DNA of 64,000 bases from Bombus terrestris (taxonomy: Eukaryota > Arthropoda > Insecta > Hymenoptera > Apidae). The notes beneath the pieces are model-generated. The model was not told the origin of the DNA, searched no databases, and worked only from the letters and a program-made list of their open reading frames with translations. This document shows positions 26,201 through 38,300 of the stretch, piece by piece (position 1 is the first letter of the stretch; the number at the start of each line of letters is the position of its first letter). A program made the translations under genes and the position numbers. The DNA lies in the NCBI RefSeq assembly GCF_910591885.1, contig NC_063274.1, forward strand, positions 5,890,001 through 5,954,000. The letters are read 5' to 3'.

Positions 26201-27731
26201 CGAACTTCAGACGTCGTTTTCACGTCGATTTTCTCATATATTGTCGATAGCAGGGAAACTCGTAATGTGGAATCGCCGTGGAATAATAAAACCTACGATT
26301 TTGTATTTCGCATTTATATGTCTTACAAAGCGTGTAATATCCTAGCTTAATAATATACTTGTTTTTCGGCAAAACTTGTCAAATTGAAAAACAGAAAAAA
26401 CAATTTTTCTCAGAGACTAAAAGAAATTCGGTCTCGAAAAAATTAAGCACTCGTATTAGCTTATTTTTCGAAAAATGTTTTCGCTATTTGTTAAAGTAGT
26501 ATAAACTTGAACATGTCTATACCACTGGTACATTTAATAAGTTTTGGGTTTTACGGTATTATGCGAAATTACATTCGATGTGTCGGAAACGGTGACATTA
26601 AATACAGTGGGTTCACTGAATTCTAGTTTCCAGCGTCCTCTTTGAATTCTCGTTAAGAATTCTTGCTCTGTACTCTCGTTCTAAACTTTTTCTCAACTCT
26701 CATTCACTACGCACTGTCTGTCTCCAAGAGGACTTAACCCCTTACAAGTGCATACGTATACACTTTACTTTCTAATAGTTAGCACTCAATCTCGTAGACA
26801 GGCACACACTCTTATAACCCTGCTTCTCCAAGTATCCCATCACAATTTCATTTATTAGCTTCATTTTATTCACAGAGACGCGTAAGTCGTTGTTTGTTAA
26901 ATTGCCTGATAAACGAATAACGTGTCAGTGATTTGCAGTGAACTTTAAGAAATTTTGACTATTAATGACACTATCTCGACTTCTTACCTTCCGTAAATCT
27001 GCACATGAAAATAGACTCGAATGTCAGTAGTTCGATGCGTCACATGAGTTTTCTATGACCTACTTCGTCGATGCTGGTCAATAAACCGAACGATTTACCA
27101 TAACCTTTAAATGTACTTGATCACGAGACTAAACTCTGGTTGGTCATCCTTGATCTTATAATAATATCCCTGAGGATTAATAACACGAGTTTACGATCTT
27201 CGTCGTCCCATTTCTCGTCGACTGTAATGTCTGTGTATAACCAGCGTGAGGTACTGTGATGGATCAATTTTTCTTTATCTTTTTTTTTTGGAAGTAGACG
27301 AGGCAACCATGGCAATGGAAACCTTGTACAACGAGTAAGTCATTGTTTCGAAAAGAGCAATGTCTATTGTAGGAGGTGAAGGTTAACATACTAGAAGGAA
27401 TTGATTTATGGGCTCACCTGCATTGTCGCAGCTTGACGGACTTATGAATATGGAAATGAACGCAACTAGGAAGAAAAATTCATTATTTAAGATACTTTAA
27501 CCGGCATTATACTTTCATAAATGTTACGTCAATTATAAAAAAAAAGGCGGAAGAAATCAGTACTTGGCGTAAAAATTAAAATTCATCTTCGTGTTTTCGT
27601 ATCATCTAAAAAGCAGAACACTCAAAGAAATTTGAATCTTTGAGGAATTTAATAATAAGATCTAATTTAATAATCTTCCTCTATTTCTCTAAAATTGTAA
27701 TTCTTGACCAACGTGCTATGCCAAAGTATTA
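11282..27731. other. Long AT-rich stretch with scattered GC-richer islands; no gene recognised
   Basis: GC-richer islands lie near 11400-12060, 13550-14130, 17950-18330, 18760-19800, 22600-23360 and 23640-24020. All hold short ORFs on both strands with no recognisable domain. AAAATAATT-rich simple sequence occurs at about 14817-14950, and AT-rich simple sequence at 18570-18640. At 23848/23849 a CT-rich run ending CAG abuts GTAATA, a weak acceptor/donor pair. No transposon ends, tRNAs or long ORFs were found. Confidence 0.4.
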
Positions 27732-27935
27732 GGTCGTCCGAAAAGTGTCTTTCTTTTACAGACCCGTCTTTTACAACGATGCATCTTTATACAAACAAAC
27801 CTAATCTGTCGAACGTTGTAATCTTTATTTTGATAGAACAAGATGGATCATACGTAATTCGATAAAATAATATAAAACGAGAAATATTGTGCATCCATTA
27901 TTTCCTTATAAAACGAAAGAAACTTTTGAAAAACT
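27732..27935 (+). mobile_element. MITE of mariner type, family A copy 3 (right end degraded)
   Basis: The left end GGTCGTCCGAAAAGTGTC follows TA at 27730-27731. The interior carries the family core (ATGGATCATACGTAATTCG) and the right arm TTATAAAACGAAAGAAAC. The last 10 or so bases, expected as CGGACAACC, have decayed to AAAAACTATA-like sequence, so the right boundary is approximate. Confidence 0.72.
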
Positions 27936-30900
27936 ATATGGAAAACTATAAGATCAGTTCACGCGTTACTCGATTGAAATAATGTCACGCCTGTACGCGT
28001 TAAACGGCGTGCAGTTCCATTGAGAAAATTAACAATCTTGTAAGAACAATGTACGATTTACAAGGACTGCGAAAGGATATCAAAGATAGACAGATATCGC
28101 GAACATATACGTATACATGGTCGCACGATGGAAATTAACGCGTGAAAATTACGAGGATGCGTGTGTAATGAATCCGTTGGCCGACACGTGCGCACTTAAT
28201 AACACTGAATAAATGGATTACAGGCCATCGGAAGTAGCGTAATACGAGGTCGGCTGCTGATCAAATACGCAGCATTAGTCGCGGAGTGATCAGCGTTATT
28301 CAACCTTGAACAAACCGCCATGGGACGTTCGAGCTTTGCTTGAACTTGGACCAAAGCGTTTGGCGATCGATTATGATAGAATTTTGAATTCCGGTAGATC
28401 CAAGAATTTTAATCTTATCAAACGGAACACGTTATAGATTACAGACTATTTGAAAGAGTTAAATACGTGAACTACGAATTGCTTGTTCAAAATGTAAAAT
28501 GAATGTCGTTGACAGTAGTTCTAACACAGTACGAAGATGTGAGTCGGTATGAACAGTGAAAAATGACGATTCAGTAGAAAGTAATCGTAATCTAGCTGAC
28601 TTTACGTTAATTATTCTCTATGCAAATTGCAAATTACTTCGTTCGATTTACGAAATCTGAATAAATTTTCTTTTAACACGAATCGCATTTCCTAACTCTA
28701 AATTCCGCTCACTCCGTATATTTCACAGAGGAATTCTTATTCTCTGGCGGATAAATGCCTACGACGTCGAACATCCTCTCAATATCGTCATTTTGATCCA
28801 GCCAACAACATAGAGAGTCGATTGCATTAGAACGTTCGCGATAATTAACGGATCGCTCGCAAATCGTGCGTGACTAGTATCTCGCTGATTGCCCATTGAC
28901 CCGTGGCATTCTCGGAAGGCAAGCCATTTAATGAGCTCCCTTCCGGCATATTGAAACCTGTCGCGCGTGTTCTCATCGAAGTTCATCGGCGCCCGGGCCG
29001 ACGTTATATACTTCCGAATCAGAGATACGGAGGAAATATCTGATTTCCCCGATGGATCTGTCGGCTCGAGAATCGATCGCAGACTACTTAAGACGATACG
29101 GTTATTCCGTGGTGCGTATCGCGATTTAATGAGATCCGGCAAGTTGTAAATCTTGGTTGGGTTAACTGGCGACGACGTTCGATCAGAAGCATCGCGGAAT
29201 AAATCGATGTTGTCTGATCGATTCGACTGAAATTACGAGTGACGAAGTACCGTTTTCGATAATCGGATGGATAACGTACGTACGTATTTGTTAATTTAAA
29301 TGGTTGGGGGATTATCGAATTATTATTATCAAATTGTTATCGAAGGATTGAATTATGCAAGAATACAGAGATACTTATTTTTGGGGGCGTCTTCTTGACG
29401 TTTATTTGGTTTTAATTCATTGAACGTTTACTTGATGATATTATTGAGAAATCGAGGCTACGTACAAATTCTGCGTATACAAATTTTAAACTATTTTATT
29501 TAATTTCTAAAATTCCAACAAATTTTTATACATCCGATATAGCATGCATTATTCTTCCCATTTTAAAAGCTCACCTCGTAATATTATATTTAAGATTTTA
29601 TAGAACTTCGTTGCTAGTAAAGAATTAATTTTTAAATATCGCTGACTATAAACCTGTTTAATTGTTTGAACGATTTGTTGCTTGCAATACGTACTGTATA
29701 TTTTAGTCCTAACGAGAAACAAAATTCAAGGCAAAGTAAATTTGTAGAATATTTTGTAAATCATAATTTGTAATACATGCATTTATTTTCGTTATTGAGA
29801 TCACTATTCGATTCATATTTTCAAACTTAATGTGTCTTTTACGTAATTTTTAAATGATTTCTGAGAGGTGTATTTACATTTTTTATGTGCTTGGTAATAC
29901 TGAAATAATGACCTGGAAATCATTGACAGAGTATCACTGTTTTGATCTGATGAATTATTATTGCATTCAGTGACGCAAATGGAATTAATTAAATAATAAC
30001 AAGTTCAGCAAACATCAATATCGACAGGTCATTGAGATCCACGAGCGCAAATATTGTATGCACGTATTACTGTTCAGAGACCAGTTTCTTTATTTGGATT
30101 GTGATTATTTCGAAACACACGCTGTGTTTGACTAATAATTTATCTAAATGAATATAATGTATATTTTAATAGCATGCTCTATGCGTGTGTGTATGTATTC
30201 TAATAGTAACTACGTAGAAACAAATAAATACAAAATAACAATTTTTGTTCTCTTCTATACAAAACACAAATGTGATATTGATGTTGCAATTAGTCAAACA
30301 ACGAAGAATTTCGATCTACGGTTTAAATAAAAATAAAATCTATAAATCTAGGCGAAAATTTTTTTCAAGAGATCAGTCTTTTATGAAAATTAAATTCTCT
30401 CCATTTTTTCGAAAAATTCTCATCTGTTTCAGAGGAATGAAAATTTTTAAGCTACAGTGATAAAAATTATAAACTTATAAAATTATAAAATTATATAGTA
30501 ATTATAAAATATAATAATAATAAAATTATAAAACTATAAAATGGTATATGTTACTCCGCAAGCCATATGACAGTGATACAACCTATAATTTCTCAGCCTC
30601 TTAGTAAATCTAATAATTACAAATCGCAATAATTCGATCATTGCTTTAACTTTCAACTTATAATCAACGAAGCAAGTAATATCTATTTTTTATCTCTGTA
30701 AATTTTATATCGTAATTAACGTTGCATTCTTTAAAATAATCAAGAAGTTCGATATACGGCTTTTAGCATAGCTGGGGAAAAAGGACGTGTGAGATAAGCA
30801 GTAAATTACTAGAGTAAATAAATCAAAGGCTGTAAGTGCATCCCATTTGAAAGTTAAGAGCATCGTGTTAGATATATGTTCAGACAAGAATAAAGTAGAA

Positions 30901-32291
30901 GCAGTAAGACCTACTTGCTCAAGGTTGGCGTTCTTATTGTATTTGAGGGTAAAGATATTGGTTTGGGTGTATATCTTTGTTCTTAGTAGATTTATGGCTG
31001 GATTTTTTGCTTCTCCTTTCCGTTTGTTTGTACTTTCATTTTTCGCTTCCAGATTTTATTTCTCTGCTTGTTTCTTAAATTCTCGTATCAACCCTTGCGT
31101 CTCTTGGAAAAATCGATCGAGTCGAAGATTTTCCAATTACCAATGGTGATATCAACGCAAAATGAAATCGAATAAAAGGAACATTCAGTTTTATACGCAA
31201 TGGCACGTTCTTTGCTAATCCTTAGAAATAGCCTATTAAAATAATTTCCACGATATCGCCTACGATATCGTACAGTTAACACGGACCTTCTATTTTCTCC
31301 CGTTAATACTACAGCGTCATAATCTTGAACAAGTATGGGGAATGAGAATTATTTGCCGCCATCGCAATTGTCTCAGACCTGCGACTGACACCAGCTTTTC
31401 TTATTACTAACTGCATCGATGCGACTAGATTTAACGATTGTCATAATGAAAAGGAAATGATAAAACGTCCACGTTGCAATAAATTGTATAACTTGTTACA
31501 TAATTATATGGCGTTGCCGCTTGACAATACGTTTCGTAGGGATATCGTAAATCCGCTGGCAGATGTTGCCCGTTCGATTCAATCGGTCACGACGTAATTC
31601 AAGCCACATTGTTTAGCAGAAACAATCGAATTCGTTGTCCATTCGACGTGTAATAATAATGTTTCGAGCGCAATTAGTCGATCGTCGAAGCCGTGTTTGC
31701 CCGTGAATTAAATTGATTTCGAATTTCACAATGTTCCGCGGAGTACAGAGGCAGACCGCGAAAAATACGTGTATTCCCACGGAAACGAATGTTAAAACTC
31801 GTTATCGAAATGAACCCATTTCAATTTACGCCGATGGTTTATATACGTATCGTATATTGGCTATTTCATATTTTTCCGACTCATTTCCAATCGATACAAC
31901 GCATTTCGTCGGCTGCTTTGCATACTATAATTATCGTTCGTATGGAAATGACGACCAGGTAACAGGATTTTCAACTACTGCGCCAAATTCGACCGGAGAT
32001 TTGTAGCCGTGTAAAAAGAAATATCTAATTCGCCTGAATACCGCGAACGTGGACAGGATTATAGCAAGTTTCAGCTATATCTATTGGGAAATGTAACATA
32101 GATCGTGTTTGAACAACGAAGAGCGATAATTGGTAGGAGAGATTTACCACGGCTAGCAAGATCCTAACTCTCTCACAGTCGAATTTGTTTTAGCCTGCGA
32201 GGAAAATTATTTGTTCGTTAACCGAGCCTCTCAGAAATCGAGCCGATTAACTGCAATTGATCACCTTTCAATTTTATCACACAGATATATA
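27936..32291. other. AT-rich spacer with one GC-richer island
   Basis: A GC-richer patch lies at about 28100-29280 with short ORFs on both strands, none recognised. ATTATAAA-type simple sequence lies at about 30461-30543. A 97-codon plus-strand ORF at 31713-32006 has mixed composition and no recognised family. Nothing else stands out before the transposon island. Confidence 0.4.
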
Positions 32292-32994
32292 TGTCGGGTT
32301 ATTGTTAGGTTCAGGGGCGTATAACGAATCTTCAGTCGGACTAGCCATCGTTGTTGTGGAATGGAGATTATATTTTCTGGTATAAATATGATTTTTACAG
32401 AGTTTGGCAAATAACCATAGTGATTAGACACTCGAGATATTAAAGACAATATTCTTAGGTTTAATAATGAATCCACCGTCAACGGGGTAACTCTTTTGAA
32501 GCACAAAGTAACGCTGTGACTTTCGGTATAGTACTGCACGTAAAGACGATGTGAAAACTCTCTAAGGTGATTGCAAGAATAAAAAACTGATGGAAACTTT
32601 CCTCTCCTTACGATCGCGTTTATTCGTTGCATATTGGCCGGGGATACCAACAAAATTCCAGCCGCTGTTGCTAGGCAGACCCGCGTAGAGCTGACATTGC
32701 TCCTGCCCGGAGTTTGATTGTTAGTACAACGTGTGTCCCACAATATTGGCACTTCTCTAGGTTAGGTAAAAACGTTCGTCCCGTGACCGTGGCTACGTTC
32801 GACGACCAGTTGTGTCACTTCGAGCCCAAGCCCACTGTCACAAATCTCGGGCAAACATAATCGGATTGAATCATAACAACTACTTCTAAGTTTTATTATT
32901 TAAGTACAGCTATAATAAATAGTCTAGACTAAAGTATTGGGGATCTTCCCAAAAATTCCAAAAGAAAGGCCCCGATGTCCTTTCATCTCCGACA
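32292..32994 (-). mobile_element. Solo LTR, 703 bp, of the same family as the LTR pair at 33900/41367
   Basis: Read on the minus strand it begins TGTCGGAGATG and ends CCCGACA, the same terminal pattern as the 499-bp LTRs nearby. Several blocks align, including GGACATCGGG, CCTTTCTTTTGGAA, CTGGTCG-CGAACGTAGCCAC and GGATTCATTATT. It is about 200 bp longer and clearly diverged, so it is a different subfamily. TATATA flanks both sides (32286-32291 and 32995-33000), fitting a target duplication. No interior or second LTR is attached. It carries a 163-codon minus-strand ORF (32261-32752) whose first third corresponds in position to the small ORF in the 499-bp LTRs. Confidence 0.8.
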
Positions 32995-33000
32995 TATATA

Positions 33001-33891
33001 CCAGGTATGTAAATATGAAACTCGAATCTTTGTGTAGAAAATACACGTTTATCGTATGAAAATGATTAAAAATATTTTATTCGAAGTATTACTCATCGCT
33101 AGCTATACATTTTTCGCACCTGTCTGGCAATTGGTGGATGCCACGCCAAAAAATCTGTCGCTCTTTTGAGGCAAACCAGTCATCGAGCCATTTTCGTACA
33201 TTTTCGTAGGAAGTGAAGTGCTGGTCAGAAAGTGCGTGTCCCATCGATGCAAATAAATAGTAATCGGACGGAGCCAAGTCTGGTGAGTAAGCCGCGTGCG
33301 AAAGTATTTCCCAACTGAACGCTTCAATCGTTTCCTTGACCGGTTTTGCTGTATGTGATGGTGCATTATCATGAAGCAAAATTACTTAGTGTTGCCTTTT
33401 TTGATATTCCGTTCGTTTTTCACGCAAAGATTGATTCAAATCGATCATTTGTTGTCGGTAGCGCTCAGTATTGACGGTTTCGCCAGGTTCTAACAGCTAA
33501 TAATAGATCAGGTTCCACGTTCCACGTTCTTCGTTCCTCACATCAAAATTGCCACTTCTGAATTTTTTAAACCACTCAAAGCACTGTGATTTACCAAGAG
33601 CATGCTCACCGTAAGCTTCGACAACCATTCGATGCGATTCTGCAGCAGTTTTATTCATATGGTAACAGAAAATCAATGCTGTCCGCAAATCGTAGTTTCC
33701 AGGCAGAAAATTCGACATGTTCAACGCTATTACAAACTATGCTGTTGTGTGAAACTTGTATTGTTCTGAGTCGAAAATATTTGCGAGATGTCAACAAAGA
33801 CTTTTAGCACCGATGACGCAGTTTAGTGATAACTACATTATCAGCTAGGGCCATCTATAGGCAAATTCCGGTTTCATATTTACAGACCTGA
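33001..33891 (-). mobile_element. Mariner transposon, internally deleted
   Basis: Terminal inverted repeats: the left end is CCAGGTATGTAAATATGAAAC and the right end, reverse-complemented, is TCAGGTCTGTAAATATGAAAC, so about 19 of 21 bases match. TA flanks both sides (32999-33000, 33892-33893). The element is 891 bp against roughly 1.3 kb for intact mariners. It sits in a TA-rich stretch between two oppositely oriented LTRs. Its transposase remnant is described separately. Confidence 0.92.
33089..33721 (-). pseudogene. Mariner transposase remnant (internal deletion and stops)
   Basis: Mariner transposases cut and paste DNA at TA sites using a DD34D catalytic triad. The N-terminal piece (33721 down to 33497) begins MNMSNFLPGNYDLRTALIF and includes the ESHR, YGEHA and WFKKFRSG-DFDV-like segments of the helix-turn-helix paired-type domain. 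The C-terminal piece (33379 down to 33089) contains HDNAPSHTA, with the second catalytic D, and SPDLAPSDYYLF, with the third. Between them the frame continues through an LLEPGETVNTERY-like segment. The central part with the first catalytic D, roughly 120 or more residues, is missing, and in-frame stops occur at about 33497 and at about 33391. The style resembles the mellifera-type mariners of insects. It cannot encode an active enzyme. Confidence 0.92.
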
Positions 33892-33899
33892 TATATATA

Positions 33900-34398
33900 T
33901 GTCGGAGATGTAGGGACATCGGGCCTTTCTTTTGGAAGATTTCCCGATACTTGGGCTCGGGGTGACATAACTGGTCGCCGAACGTAGCCACGGTCACGGG
34001 ATGAACGAAATGTTTTACAGAGGAGGTTCCAGTGTTAAGGGATACGCTGTATAAACAATCAAGTCTTGATCAGGAGCAATGCTGGTTTATGTGGAACTGC
34101 CTAGTTACGGCGCTTGGGAATTTGTTGATATTCCCGATCGATATGTATTTGATATATGTAACTGTATCTGTCTTTTATTTTGCAATCTCCTTGGAGAGTT
34201 TACTGTCATCGTCTTGGAGTTAGTCTTAGAGAAACCCAGCGTCTGAGTTAACGTGTCTGCGTGCTACAAAATGTATTCCATTGTACGAAGAGTTTACCCG
34301 TTGACCGTGGATTAGTAATTGAGCCCAGGAACATTGTCTATAGCTTTTTTTATACTTATTAAGTATTTCACGCCTAAAATTTCTAACGAAATCCGACA
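33900..34398 (+). mobile_element. 5' LTR (499 bp) of a non-autonomous LTR element
   Basis: It begins TGTCGG and ends CCGACA, a perfect 6-bp inverted terminus. It is matched by the 499-bp copy at 41367-41865 in the same orientation with about 12 single-base differences (roughly 97.6% identity by eye). TATATA lies immediately left (33894-33899), matching the sequence right of the 3' LTR. It holds a 63-codon open frame (34032-34223) also open in the other LTR. The copy at 41367 shares more bases with the solo LTR near the end (for example GGATTCATTATT), so this one carries the derived changes there. Confidence 0.9.
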
Positions 34399-34536
34399 TT
34401 GTTGCTATAACTGTTACTATTATTATTTCTATTATTGTTTCTATTATTGTTGCTATTATTGTTTCCATTATTGTTGCTATTATTCTTTCTATTATTGTTT
34501 CTATTTTTGTGTCTATTTTTGTTTCTATTTTTCTTT
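34399..34536. repeat. Microsatellite, TTTCTATTATTG-type
   Basis: Degenerate units of 6-12 bp (CTATTATTG, CTATTTTTG) follow the LTR end directly. The same microsatellite, in the same orientation, reappears at 40690-40846 on the far side of the minisatellite. Open frames through it are translations of the repeat. Confidence 0.85.
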
Positions 34537-34910
34537 CAAATTTTTTAAAATTTGAATTTTTAAATATTTAAAAATTTGAATTTTTGAAAATTTGAATTTT
34601 TAAAAATTTGAAAATTTGAATTTTTGAACATTTGAATTTTTAAATATTTAAAAATTTGAATTTTTGAAAATTTGAATTTTTAAAAATTTGAATTTTTGAA
34701 AATTTGAATTTTTAAATATTTGAATTTTTGGAAATTTGAAAATTTGAAAATTTGAATATTTGAATTTTTGAATTTTTGAATTATTGAATTTTTGAAAATT
34801 TGAAAATTCGAATTTTTAAAAATTTGAAAATTTGAAGTTTTAAAAATTTGAATTTTTGAAAATTTGAATTTTTTAAAATATGAAAATTCGAATTTTTAAA
34901 GATTTGAAAA
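34537..34910. repeat. AT-rich minisatellite, left part
   Basis: This is an array of GAATTTTTGAAAATTT / GAATTTTTAAAAATTT units of about 16-18 bp. C is almost absent on the plus strand. It is interrupted at 34910 by the copia insertion and resumes at 39665. Confidence 0.92.
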
Positions 34911-35178
34911 TGTTGAAAATAACAACGTGAGTTCTCGCTCGCCATCTATATGCTGACGGCTAGTTACAAAAGAAGTAACTAGAAGTTGTTCCTAGACACG
35001 GTCGATAGACCTGATCGATAGTTTTAGGACCCCTCTTGCCCTTTTTTTTTTCATTCGTTTGTGACCCTTCTAAGTGTGTGCAATAAAGCTCTTTCTGCCT
35101 CGAGAAGTGTAGATTTATTATCTATATAACATAATAATAACTAACGCGATCCTACCTCTAAAACATAAAATAACAACA
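34911..35178 (+). repeat. Copia 5' LTR (268 bp)
   Basis: It begins TGTTGAAAATAAC and ends ATAACAACA. AATAAA at 35082-35087 is a likely poly(A) signal. No clear TATA box was seen. Identical to the LTR at 39397. Confidence 0.95.
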
Positions 35179-35192
35179 GGTTATGGGCCCAG
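35179..35192 (+). promoter_or_regulatory. Primer binding site, initiator tRNA-Met half-tRNA type
   Basis: GGTTATGGGCCCAG starts right after the 5' LTR. Its reverse complement, CTGGGCCCATAACC, is the anticodon stem-loop of initiator tRNA-Met, including the CAT anticodon. Copia is known to prime from an internal tRNA-iMet fragment rather than from the CCA end, and this site fits that mechanism. Confidence 0.85.
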
Positions 35193-35389
35193 GTTCGATA
35201 ATTAGTTATTATTTTTATTGAAAATATTTTAAATAGTGAGAATATTAGGGAGCGCAGAAGATAACCTAAAAAAAAAAAAAAAAAAAAAAGGGAACACGTG
35301 GTCGATGATTCAGTGTTGAATATCGTAAAGACGCCTTATCAAAAAAATTTTTGCTTGAATTATAATACAATAATTAGAAGAACATAAAA
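35193..35389 (+). other. Copia 5' leader with a poly(A) run
   Basis: This is non-coding sequence between primer site and start codon, including 22 consecutive A residues at 35268-35289. No function is visible beyond being the untranslated leader. Confidence 0.7.
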
Positions 35390-38300
35390 ATGTCGAGCGG
35401 AATGAGTTCTAATATTGAAAAACTAAACAGAGAAAATTACGACACGTGGAAAATGCAAATGAAAGCAATACTCGTTAAGGATGACTTATGGGAATATGTG
35501 GATGGTACAATAAGTAAACCCCAAGCAGCGGATGAAGCCTCTCTATGGAATAAAAGGGATGGTAAAGCCCAAGCCGATATTATTCTTGCTGTGAGCTCGA
35601 GTGAGCTATGTCACGTGAAGCATTGCAAAACTTCACACGAAATATGGAATAAATTAAAGGAGGTTTACGAATCCAAAGGGCCCGCAAGGAAGGCCACGCT
35701 CCTGAAACAATTATTGTTCGCGAGAATGCCCGGAAATGAAAATATGTCCGATCATTTAAACAATTTTTTCAGCCACGTGGATAAGCTAAAGGAAATGGAC
35801 ATTGAAATCGCTGATGATCTGCTGTCAATCCTATTGTTATACAGCGTCCCGAACACGTATGAAAACTTTAGATGTGCGATCGAATCGCGGGATCAATTGC
35901 CTACTCCAGATGTACTCAGGACAAAGCTATTAGAAGAAGCTAATTCCCGTCGCAATTCGAATGCTGCGAGCGATCACCAGGAAGCCCTACAAGTGGAAGA
36001 TTCAAACAAATACAAAAGGTATGACAAAAATAAAAATTTCTTAAATAAGAATGGACTTGCTAAAGCTAATAAGGCAAAACACATTGAATGTTTTTATTGT
36101 CACAAACGTGGACATAAGGCGAATCAATGTTTGAAGAAGAAAAGCGACGATCATAAAGCTCAACTAGCGCGAGTCCCTGAAATACCCAACACTGAACAAT
36201 GCCTACATATTTCCAACATTCAGGACGAAGATAATCAGGGTAATAGTATTATTACTGATATCTCGTTGAATACAAATATGGAATTACCAAAGGAATGGTG
36301 CATTGACAGTGGTGCGACGTCACACATGTGCTGTGATATAAACTGTTTTGAATCCATAGAGCCAATCAAAAATCAAAGGGTAAGATTAGCGAATGACAAA
36401 TTAGCACAAATCAAAGGTAAAGGTACTGCAATACTATTTAGTTACAAAAAAAATAAACTTGAAAAATTCCGATTGGAAAATGCATTGTATGTACCAGAAT
36501 TAAAGGCAAATTTGATCTCGGTATCAAAAGTTACAGCTAAAGGAAAAAGAATCATGTTCACAAATATGACGGCCACAATACTTGGAGAGAAGGATGAGAT
36601 CATTACCACCGCAAGTCGCAAAAGGGATTTGTATATTGTAGATACAAGACCTGAATATGTTGGTATGGTGTGTGAAAACAAAAATACACTTATGGACTGG
36701 CACTACAAATATGGACACTTGAACGAATCTGACCTGTGGAAATTAATAAATAAGAATATGGTAAACGGTCTACCTGACATAAGACGGAGTAAAATGAATG
36801 CTTGCGAAATATGTCTGAAAGGCAAACAGGCAGCAATCCCAATACCAAAGAGGTCCGAACCAAGAAAATTGGAAATATTGGAACTGATACATTCTGACGT
36901 ATGTGGTCCTATAAAACAAGCATCTGTAGGCGGAGCAAGGTATTTTGCCACCTTTATAGATGACACTTCTAGGCTAGTGCATGTGTATATCCTCAAGACA
37001 AAGGATGAGGTTAAGAGCGCATTCTTGAAATTTAAAGCCTTAGTTGAAAGACAAACAGGAAAAAGGATAAAAGCCCTCAGAACTGACAATGGTTTAGAAT
37101 ATCTAGGAAAGGAGTTCACAAATGAATTGGAAAACTGTGGTATTCGCAGGGAATTTACAACTCCCCATACACCTCAGCAAAATGGAGTGGCTGAGCGAAT
37201 GAACAGGACACTCGTGGAGATGGCACGATGTATGTTGATACAGTCAAACTTACCTATTCATTTTTGGGCGGAAGCTGTTAACACAGCATCATATATTAGA
37301 AATAGATGCCCAACAGTTCATGGTAAAACACCATATGAAATTTGGCACAAAAGGAAACCAAATGTGAATCATCTAAAAATTTTTGGCACTGAAGCTTATG
37401 CACTAAATAAGCGGCCCGACAAAGGTAAGTTTGAAGCAAGATCAACAAAATGCATTTTTATTGGATACGCCGACGAAGCAAAAGCATTCAGATTATGGAA
37501 TCCAAATAAAAGAAAGATTATAATAAGTAGAGATGTTTCCTTCCTAAAAAATATTGAATGCCACAATGATGAAACTGAAAATGAACATGAACAATTCAAA
37601 TATGAATTGATAAACCAGAAACTTGACGAGGAAACCGCAGAAGAGATTCAAGAGCAAGAACATGATGATGATGAAAACATGGATCAAAATGAAAATAGTG
37701 GCCAAGATAGATCTGTGGTTAAGAGGGGGCGAGGAAGACCAACTATAATACGTACAGGAAACGTAGGCAGGCCAAGAAAAATTTACCAAACAGTCCCAAT
37801 AGATCAGGAAATGGTGCAATTAGTCAATGATAACTTGACCGAGTCAGTGGATGAATTGTTATCTGGACCCCATGCCGAAAAATGGAAGGAAGCCATGAAA
37901 ACAGAGTATGACGGCTTGATTAAGAATGATGTTTGGGAATTGGTAAAATGCCCAGCGAATAGATCTCCAATTGGATCAAAATGGGTCTTAAAGACCAAAT
38001 ACAAGGAAAATGGAGAGGTTGAGCGCAGAAAGGCTAGATTAGTAGCGAGAGGTTTTGCTCAAAAACCGGGCATAGAATACAACGAAACCTTCGCTCCCGT
38101 GGCTCGATTGACTTCCATTAGAGTCATTATGGCTTTAGCTGCCAAATTGAAATTGGACCTATATCAATTAGATATAACCATGGCGTACACTTACGGCGAC
38201 TTAAAGGAAGACATTTATATGCAACAAGCCAAGTATTTCGAGGTATCGGGCAAGGAAGATCATGTATATCACTTGAAGAAGTCATTATATGGATTGAAGC

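Noticed and set aside
27300..27325. GGCAACCATGGCAA considered as an RFX X-box
   Set aside because: The half-sites are not in the proper inverted arrangement.
31713..32006. 97-codon plus-strand ORF with mixed composition
   Set aside because: No domain, no splice sites or poly(A) signal in the right place. Length is within chance for this window.
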